Source: Clostridioides sp. ES-S-0010-02
GTDB taxonomy: Bacteria > Bacillota > Clostridia > Peptostreptococcales > Peptostreptococcaceae
Length of the DNA: 64,000 nucleotides
Assembly (NCBI GenBank): GCA_020641055.1
Contig: CP067345.1
Span: 512,001-576,000, forward strand
Direction: 5' to 3'
Made by a program: the position numbers and the translations under genes. This document shows, in pieces, positions 58,171 through 64,000 of the stretch (its first letter is position 1; the number at the start of each line of letters is the position of its first letter). The notes below the pieces were generated by a model. The model did no database searches, was not told the DNA's origin, and worked only from the letters and a program-made list of their open reading frames with translations.

Positions 58171-58223
58171 TTTAATTTTATTTTTGAGGTTTCTTAGAGA
58201 ATGCATATAGATTTGTGTAAATA

Positions 58224-58736
58224 TTATCTATTTTTATATACATTTTTATGTATTTTATTTTTATCAAACCTATCTATAAATTCATTCTTTTCTTTACTGT
58301 ATCCTATAGAGATAAGGGCATAAGGTACCAGTTTTACTGGTAAGTCTAAAACTTGTCTAACTTTATTTACCACTTTATTTTTAGGAAAAACTCCTGCCCA
58401 GCAAGCAGCTAAACCTTGATTAGTAGCTTCTAATAATAAATTTTGTGTACAAGCACCTAAGTCCTGCATCCATTTACCAGGTTTTAAGAATTTCTCTCTA
58501 TTTCCAAGTACTACTATACATAGTGGTGCAAATTCTATATGCTTTGCTCTATGTTGTGATTTTGATAGTTCTTTTAGTAGTTTTTTAGCATCTACTACAA
58601 TAAATTCCCACGGTTGAGCGTTTTTTGATGAAGGTGCTTGCATAGCTGATTTTAATATTTCAGTTATTTTATCTTCTTCTACATTTTTATCTATATATGT
58701 TCTTATTGAACGTCTATTTTTTATAACTTCTAACAT
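58224..58736 (-). CDS. Nitroreductase family protein
   Basis: A 170-residue FMN-dependent nitroreductase-like protein. Family features are RRSIRTYIDKNVEEDKI near the N-terminus, MQAPSSKNAQPWEFIVV, the QDLGACTQNLLLEATNQGLAACW helix and GYSKE at the end. AAAGGAGAGTCT precedes the minus-strand ATG. It converges with cdtB, and may be either the native right neighbour of the insertion or part of it. Substrate unknown. Confidence 0.85.
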   Translation of the reverse strand: MLEVIKNRRSIRTYIDKNVEEDKITEILKSAMQAPSSKNAQPWEFIVVDAKKLLKELSKSQHRAKHIEFAPLCIVVLGNREKFLKPGKWMQDLGACTQNLLLEATNQGLAACWAGVFPKNKVVNKVRQVLDLPVKLVPYALISIGYSKEKNEFIDRFDKNKIHKNVYKNR

Positions 58737-59194
58737 ATAGACTCTCCTTTTAATAAAATTGTTTATACTTATATAATATCATTATTTTAAACTTCATTTA
58801 TAAATTATATAAAAAATAAATTAGTTTCTAGCAAGTAAAGAATAAATTATAAACTTGAATAAGAAATAATGACAAAAGAAGATATTATAAATTTAAAATT
58901 ATAGGTGAAAATAATTAGAAGAATGAAAATATAAATTAAGAAATAATGTATATTTTAGTTTATATATTAAGTTATTTTAAAAATGAAATAGAATTTAATA
59001 TATTGAAAGCCTTTGTACTATCAATAAATATTGTGTATTTTGAACTTGAGATTTATTTTTTTATACAAAAAAGGGTGTAGCACTATTTTCTAGTGCGACA
59101 GCCCCTTAATTGTTCTAAATTTTTTTTAATAGTAACTATTATCTAGGAGATAGCTTCACAATATATTTATTTTTAAATATAAGATATCTATATG
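58737..59194. other. Intergenic region between nitroreductase and feoB
   Basis: About 460 AT-rich bases without a gene. The only structure is the feoB terminator hairpin at 59066-59107. Confidence 0.55.
59066..59107 (-). terminator. Terminator after feoB
   Basis: A GGGGCTGTCGCACTA-type stem with matching arm and, on the minus strand, a T-tract. It is related in style to the other hairpins in this window. Confidence 0.75.
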
Positions 59195-61141
59195 TTAATG
59201 TGTACTACTTTTTTTGTTATTATCTTCATCTTCTGAGCAAGAATTAGTACATGGACATCCAGAACAACCAGAACATCCACTACAGCCACTTCCATTTTTG
59301 GTAGATTTAAATTTATTAAACAAAATTAAAAATGCAAGAACTATGATTATTCCGCCGATTAAAGCCTCCATTATTGAATTTCCCATAAATAATACTCCGC
59401 CAATACTTTTAACTATAAAAGCCATTATCCATGCTAATATAAACTGATATGCAAATGATGTAAACATCATTTTATTTCCATATTCTTTTTTCATAGTTGC
59501 AAGAGCAGCTATACATGGAGTATATAGAGCTGTAAATATTAAGAATGTATATGCAGTAACACCATTAAATATTGTTGGTAATACAACAGTCAAATTACCA
59601 TATAGTATATTCAAAGAGTTTACCACGATTTCTTTTGCTCCAAGACCACTTAAGATAGCAACTGAAGTTCTCCAGTCATCAAAACCAAGAGGTTTAAATA
59701 TAGGAGATATAATATGACCTATAGTAGCTAAAAAGCTTACATTTATATCTTCTGTAAATCCAAATACATTAAATGAAGAAAGTCCCCAAATAACAACTGA
59801 CATTGCAAACATTACAGTAACTACTCTTATTAAAAAACCTTTTGATTTATTCCAAGTATTTTTAATAAGTGCGTCTATAGTAGGTATTCTATATTCTGGT
59901 AACTCTAATATAAATGGTTCAGCCTCTGTCTTAAAAGCTGTTTTATTTAAAACTAGTGCAACCACAATTGCCATAATGATACCGACCAAGTATAATGATG
60001 TAGTTACTAAAGCAGCATTGTGTGGGAAAAATATAGCTACAAATAATGCATATATAGGTAGCTTTGCTCCACAAGTCATAAGTGGTGCAATAAGAGCTGT
60101 AACTCTTCTGTCTTTTTCACTTTCTAGTGTTCTAGTTGCCATTATAGCAGGAGAAGAACATCCCATACCCATAACTATGGGTATAAAAGCTTTACCAGAT
60201 AGACCAACCTTTCTCATAACTTTATCCATCAAAAATGCTGTTCTTGACATATATCCACTATCTTCAAATAGAGATATACCAAAGAATAATGTAAATATTA
60301 AAGGGAAGAATGGTAAAGTACCACCAACACCTCCAATTATTCCATCAACAATAAGTGATTTAAACCATGGGCTAGAGTTAGCTAACATATCACTAACGGG
60401 TGTAGAGATATAAGCTTCTATAAGGCCTGCAAAGCCCTCTTGAAGTGGGCCTCCAACCCAATCAAAGGTGAACTTAAATAAAAGAAACAATACACCAATA
60501 AATATTGGATAGGCTAATATAGGATTTAAAACTATATTGTCTATTTTATCACTGATAGATTTTTTGTGTGTATATGTAGTCTTTGTACATCTTGATAAGA
60601 TAGATTCTAACTTCTTATACGTTTCTGTTTCGCTTCCAAAGTCTGTTCGATATTTAAATGATTTTTTAGTAGCATCTTTAATTTCTGATTCTATTTTTTC
60701 TACGCCATCTTTCTTTTTTGCGATGATTGGAACAACAATTACTCCAAGTTCTTCACTTAATTTTTTATCATCTATATTAACACCCTTAGATTCTGCAATA
60801 TCTAACATGTTAAGCAGTATAACGATAGGTTTATTAAATTGCATAAGTTGAGTTGTTAAGTAGAGATTTCTTGATAAGTTAGAAGCATCTACTACATTCA
60901 CTATTACATCAACATCTTCATTTTCTAAATATGACTTAGAAACCTTTTCTTCATTTGAGAAAGTATCCATTGCATATATACCAGGTAAATCTACAACCTT
61001 TATTTCTTTCCCAATAAATCCTTCTTTTTTCTCAATAGTAACACCAGGCCAGTTACCAACATACTGATTTGAGCCTGTAAGCAGGTTAAAAACAGTAGTC
61101 TTACCAACATTTGGGTTTCCTAATAATGCTACATTAATCAC
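59195..61141 (-). CDS. feoB: Ferrous iron transporter FeoB
   Basis: A 648-residue Fe2+ permease with an N-terminal G domain (GNPNVGKTT at 8-16, DLPGIYAM, LNMLDIAE), two Gate regions and about eight membrane helices (GMGCSSPA, TCGAKLP). The C-terminal tail ends in tandem SGC repeats and PCTNSC, a cysteine-rich tail seen in some anaerobe FeoB proteins and possibly replacing FeoC. It is 17 bases downstream of feoA under a Fur-type promoter. From memory it corresponds to the third feoB of C. difficile. Confidence 0.94.
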   Translation of the reverse strand: MINVALLGNPNVGKTTVFNLLTGSNQYVGNWPGVTIEKKEGFIGKEIKVVDLPGIYAMDTFSNEEKVSKSYLENEDVDVIVNVVDASNLSRNLYLTTQLMQFNKPIVILLNMLDIAESKGVNIDDKKLSEELGVIVVPIIAKKKDGVEKIESEIKDATKKSFKYRTDFGSETETYKKLESILSRCTKTTYTHKKSISDKIDNIVLNPILAYPIFIGVLFLLFKFTFDWVGGPLQEGFAGLIEAYISTPVSDMLANSSPWFKSLIVDGIIGGVGGTLPFFPLIFTLFFGISLFEDSGYMSRTAFLMDKVMRKVGLSGKAFIPIVMGMGCSSPAIMATRTLESEKDRRVTALIAPLMTCGAKLPIYALFVAIFFPHNAALVTTSLYLVGIIMAIVVALVLNKTAFKTEAEPFILELPEYRIPTIDALIKNTWNKSKGFLIRVVTVMFAMSVVIWGLSSFNVFGFTEDINVSFLATIGHIISPIFKPLGFDDWRTSVAILSGLGAKEIVVNSLNILYGNLTVVLPTIFNGVTAYTFLIFTALYTPCIAALATMKKEYGNKMMFTSFAYQFILAWIMAFIVKSIGGVLFMGNSIMEALIGGIIIVLAFLILFNKFKSTKNGSGCSGCSGCSGCPCTNSCSEDEDNNKKSSTH

Positions 61142-61158
61142 AGGTAGCTCCTCCTCTA

Positions 61159-61377
61159 TTATTGTAAAGAAATATTTTTAGCATCAGATTTTCTAATAGC
61201 TAAGTCAAATCCTCTAAATCTAATTATAATTGGGTCTCCAAATGGAGCAACTTTTTTAACTTCTATTTCAGTACTATTTATACATCCAAGTGCAAGTAAT
61301 CTTTTAGATAATTTAATATCTCCATCTATATTATTAATAAGTCCTTTTTCTCCTATTTTCAAATCGTAAACAGTCAT
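61159..61377 (-). CDS. feoA: FeoA family protein
   Basis: A 72-residue SH3-like protein (MTVYDLKIGEKG ... LSKRLLALGCINSTEI ... GDPIIIRFRGFDLAIRKSDA) that helps FeoB. ATG 61377 follows AGGAGGTGTTAATA on the minus strand; three extra codons upstream are not needed. Confidence 0.92.
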   Translation of the reverse strand: MTVYDLKIGEKGLINNIDGDIKLSKRLLALGCINSTEIEVKKVAPFGDPIIIRFRGFDLAIRKSDAKNISLQ

Positions 61378-61393
61378 TATTAACACCTCCTAA

Positions 61394-61442
61394 TGAAATT
61401 CATTATCATTAAAATTGTAACAAGTATGATACAAAAAGTCAA
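61394..61442 (-). promoter_or_regulatory. feoAB promoter with overlapping Fur box
   Basis: Minus strand: TTGACT (61442-61437), 17 bases, TACAAT (61419-61414). The start region overlaps TGAAATTCATTATCA (61394-61408), which matches the Fur 7-1-7 consensus at 13 of 15 positions, so iron repression is likely. Confidence 0.85.
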
Positions 61443-61583
61443 GGATTATAGGGGGAATTACAAGTTCAAATTGATGATATTTACTTTAAATATATTATAG
61501 AATATTTTAGTCTAAATTAGGTGTTTTTATATATTTTGTATTATAATGTAATATGATATATAAAATTTGGAGGAATTAACTTA

Positions 61584-62093
61584 ATGAAAACTAGAAAAAT
61601 GACATTTTTAGGTCTTATGATAGGATACAGTTTAGCCTTATATGTACTAGAGACATATATACCAAACCCTCTTATAATTATATTTCCAGGAGCAAAATTG
61701 GGTTTGAGTAATATTATAACTTTAATTTCATTAATGTTGTTAGGTGTCAGAGATACTGTTATAATTGTTACTATCAGGGTAATTTTGTCATCAATATTTG
61801 CAGGTCCTCTATCTTATCTTTTATTTAGCATAGGAGGAGCTTATTTGAGCCTTTTATTTATGTATTTAGCAAGTAAAATAAAGGGATTATCAATGATAGG
61901 AATAAGTATTTTAGGGGCAATAGGGCATAATATAGGTCAATTAATAGTTGCAAGTTTAATAATAGAAAATATACTTGCTATAGGATACTTGCCATTTATG
62001 TTAATGGCATCATTAGTAACGGGTATGTTTGTAGGATTAGTATCTAGGTATACGGTGCCCAAATTAAAGCATTTTTATAGTAAGTTTTATTGA
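61584..62093 (+). CDS. Gx transporter family protein (Hpre_diP_synt_I)
   Basis: A 169-residue membrane protein with about five helices. The signature PGAKLGLSNIITL and a conserved GAIGHNIGQL are typical of the family once called heptaprenyl diphosphate synthase component I and now regarded as ECF-like transporters. GGAGGAATTAACTT precedes the ATG. In many clostridia it lies with FAD or NusG-like genes; here it stands beside feoAB. Substrate unknown. Confidence 0.85.
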   Translation: MKTRKMTFLGLMIGYSLALYVLETYIPNPLIIIFPGAKLGLSNIITLISLMLLGVRDTVIIVTIRVILSSIFAGPLSYLLFSIGGAYLSLLFMYLASKIKGLSMIGISILGAIGHNIGQLIVASLIIENILAIGYLPFMLMASLVTGMFVGLVSRYTVPKLKHFYSKFY

Positions 62094-62170
62094 CATAATA
62101 TTGACAAAATATAATATTGTTTGATAAAATGTATATAAAAATATACAAATTTGTAATAGTGGTGATTATT

Positions 62171-62332
62171 ATGGCGAACAATGAATTAGAAGCGTTAAAA
62201 AATGAAATTGAAGCAGTTAGGGAAGAGATAAATACATACATAGAATATCCAGAAATATTTCAAGAAGAGCTCGTAGAATCAAGTAAGAAAATAGATATAT
62301 TAATAAATAAATACATGTACTTAAGCAAATAG
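62171..62332 (+). CDS. spo0E: Spo0E-like sporulation regulatory protein
   Basis: A 53-residue two-helix protein with the Spo0E family pattern: an N-terminal helix ELEALKNEIEAVREEI and the phosphatase motif S-K-K-I-D-I-L-I-N-K-Y (consensus SQxLDxLI). ATG 62171 follows GTGGTGATTATT; the longer frame from 62117 is rejected. From memory a Spo0E-like protein at this place (CD3271) affects sporulation and toxin in C. difficile. A terminator follows its stop immediately. Confidence 0.8.
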   Translation: MANNELEALKNEIEAVREEINTYIEYPEIFQEELVESSKKIDILINKYMYLSK

Positions 62333-62353
62333 CCCACAGTTGTGGGTTTTTTT
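62331..62353 (+). terminator. Terminator after spo0E-like gene
   Basis: Stem CCCAC/GTGGG (62333-62337 with 62342-62346) followed by seven T; it begins at the stop codon. Confidence 0.85.
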
Positions 62354-62506
62354 GTATTAAAAATTAACAGATATTACTATTTATCATATACTAATAATAA
62401 TATTAATGTATAAGATGTTATTTCTGATATAGAAATTATCTGTATGATATGATGTAGAAGTTATTTATATGATATAAATTATAATTGGGTCAGGAGGTTT
62501 TATATT

Positions 62507-63172
62507 ATGGGCGATATAGGAACTAAGGAGATAGCAATAAGATTATTATTAGCATTAGTTATAGGAGGAATAATAGGACTAGAGAGAGAAAAGATAAGGC
62601 AATTTGCAGGATTTAGAACACATATATTAATAGCAATAGGTTCTTGTATTACCTCAATAACTTCAATCCAGTTATTGTCTGACTATAGTTTATATACAAA
62701 TGCTGACCCAGCAAGAATGCCTGCTCAAGTGTTGTCTGGAATTGGTTTTTTAGGTGCAGGAGCAATTCTAAAGAACAAAGGTGGAGTGAAGGGGCTTACT
62801 ACAGCCGCTGGGATGTGGGCAACTGCATGTATTGGTATAGCGGTTGGTTATGGTTATTATGAGCTAGCAATTTTAGGATGGTTGTTCGTAATGATAGCAT
62901 TATTTGTGCTTAGGATACTAAATACGTTTCTATTTAGTCAAGAAAAAAATGTATTGATATTAAAAATAAATAATTTAGATTCAATACCTTTTTTATATGA
63001 TAAATTTGAAAAAAATCAACTTATTGTAAGGAATATGGAAATAGAATGTCGTAGTGAAGAATATTGGAAAGTAAACTTTTTTATATCTTATGATAAGAGA
63101 ATACACTTACATGATGTTATGAAAGAAATAAATATGATAGAAGGAGTAATAAATGTAGATTATTTGGACTAA
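62507..63172 (+). CDS. MgtC/SapB family membrane protein
   Basis: A 221-residue protein with an N-terminal MgtC domain (LVIGGIIGLEREKIRQFAGFRTH, GIGFLGAGAILK, VKGLTTAAGMWATACIG; about four helices) and a C-terminal cytoplasmic domain of 80 residues with ACT-like character. It may affect Mg2+ or phosphate balance, but the exact function is unknown. CAGGAGG precedes the ATG. Confidence 0.88.
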   Translation: MGDIGTKEIAIRLLLALVIGGIIGLEREKIRQFAGFRTHILIAIGSCITSITSIQLLSDYSLYTNADPARMPAQVLSGIGFLGAGAILKNKGGVKGLTTAAGMWATACIGIAVGYGYYELAILGWLFVMIALFVLRILNTFLFSQEKNVLILKINNLDSIPFLYDKFEKNQLIVRNMEIECRSEEYWKVNFFISYDKRIHLHDVMKEINMIEGVINVDYLD

Positions 63173-63238
63173 AATATATACAATATATTTTGTAAAGTAA
63201 ATAAAATATAAAAATGAATTAAAATAGAGGTGTATAAT

Positions 63239-64000
63239 ATGGGAACTGATAGAAGTACGATAGAAGAAAAATACAAATGGAAAATAGATAAGATGTACTC
63301 TACTAAAGAAGATATTGAAAAAGACATAAGTAAAGTAAAAAATCTTATTCAAGAAGTAAAAGAATACAAAGGTAAATTTTCTGAGAGTAAGGAAAATTTA
63401 TACAAAGTATTAAGTATCTCTGAAAATGCATCTAGAATCATCCAGAATCTATATGTATATACTCATATGAAACAACATGAAGATACTAGAATCAATGATA
63501 ATCAAGGAAGAGCCACTAAGACAGAAATGTTATCAACTGATTTAGGAGTGGCTACTTCTTATATAGTTCCAGAGATACTGTCCATAGAAGAAGACAGATT
63601 AAATGAATATTTGAAGGATGAGAAGTTATCATTTTATACAAAATATATAAAAGATATATTGAGAGATAAGCCTCATACTTTGAGTGAAAAAGAAGAAGAG
63701 ATACTTGCAGCTACATCTGAATTATCAACAGTTCCAGAAAATGTATATGATATGTTAGCATATGCAGATATGGAATTTCCTGAGATAGAGGATGAAAAAG
63801 GTAATAAGGTTAAACTTTCACATTCAAACTATTCTCTATTTATAAAAAGTAAAAATGGAAGAGTTAGAAAAGAAGCTTTTGAAGGAGAATTTTCTACTTA
63901 TGGAAAATATAAAAACACATTTGCTTCAACACTTTATGGTGGAATAAAGTCAGAGATATTTTATGCAAAAACTAGAAAATATAATTCAGCAATAGAAGCA
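63239..64000 (+). CDS. pepF: Oligoendopeptidase F, 5' part (runs off the window)
   Basis: The first 254 residues of an M3-family metallopeptidase. The N-terminal helical lobe is recognisable (YKWKIDKMYST, IIQNLYVYTHMKQHEDT, FPEIEDEKGN, TLYGGIKSEIFYAKTRKYNSAIEA). The HEXXH zinc motif lies beyond the window. ATG 63239 follows AGAGGTGTATAAT. The frame is open to base 64000. Confidence 0.88.
   Translation, partial: MGTDRSTIEEKYKWKIDKMYSTKEDIEKDISKVKNLIQEVKEYKGKFSESKENLYKVLSISENASRIIQNLYVYTHMKQHEDTRINDNQGRATKTEMLSTDLGVATSYIVPEILSIEEDRLNEYLKDEKLSFYTKYIKDILRDKPHTLSEKEEEILAATSELSTVPENVYDMLAYADMEFPEIEDEKGNKVKLSHSNYSLFIKSKNGRVRKEAFEGEFSTYGKYKNTFASTLYGGIKSEIFYAKTRKYNSAIEA

Noticed and set aside
58077-59194. 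PaLoc genes or other toxin genes next to cdt
   Set aside because: Only a nitroreductase and feoB follow; no tcd-like sequence is in the window.

Overview
The window is a chromosomal segment of a low-GC anaerobic Firmicute that I identify as Clostridioides difficile or a very close divergent lineage. The evidence is very AT-rich DNA, strong AGGAGG ribosome sites, a CWB2-anchored cell wall protein, a selenoprotein formate dehydrogenase with a [FeFe] hydrogenase, a 4-hydroxyproline dehydratase, and a complete CDT binary toxin operon. Gene order outside the toxin locus matches what I remember of the CD3270-CD3320 part of strain 630. That comparison is from memory, not computed.

Layout: 1-4110 holds two DUF proteins, the orphan response regulator CprR and a flippase-like membrane protein. 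4254-9964 is a formate dehydrogenase/hydrogenase operon resembling the hydrogen-dependent CO2 reductase (HDCR) of acetogens; its fdhF has an in-frame UGA (Sec139) followed by a SECIS-like hairpin. 10048-13064 has an MFS permease, a DUF3783 protein and a 2-hydroxyacid dehydrogenase. 13180-24893 is housekeeping: ligA, a fused RNase PH-RdgB gene, a phosphodiesterase, tig, clpP, clpX, two half-size chromate transporters, lon and engB. 25080-26750 is a riboflavin transporter (RibZ) behind an FMN riboswitch with a readable terminator/antiterminator. 27029-29578 has a two-P-loop ATPase, an AraC regulator and a SRPBCC protein. 30000-35869 is a compact secondary type IV pilus cluster. 36122-41334 has a SEC-C protein, two unknown small proteins, an FAD oxidoreductase and a Na/phosphate symporter. 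41549-44593 is a cell wall serine hydrolase; then come pgi and htrA.

47853-52242 is a Stickland module: a glycyl radical activase, HypD and ProC, which together convert trans-4-hydroxyproline to proline. Directly behind it, at 52836-58076, sits a complete cdtR-cdtA-cdtB operon. From memory the canonical CDT locus lies near CD2601-CD2602, hundreds of genes away, and these toxin proteins differ at many positions from the epidemic-strain versions, so this looks like a divergent CDT locus at a non-canonical site. A nitroreductase, feoB/feoA with a Fur-box promoter, a Gx transporter, a Spo0E-like protein, an MgtC-like protein and the 5' part of pepF complete the window.

Main points for follow-up: the location and divergence of the CDT locus; the missing phospho-acceptor aspartate in CdtR; phased repeats and a 14-bp inverted repeat upstream of cdtA; a changed activation-site residue and receptor-binding end in CdtB; a family of dispersed hairpins around the locus; and the fused rph-rdgB gene. 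No rRNA, tRNA, CRISPR array, transposase or phage gene was seen.
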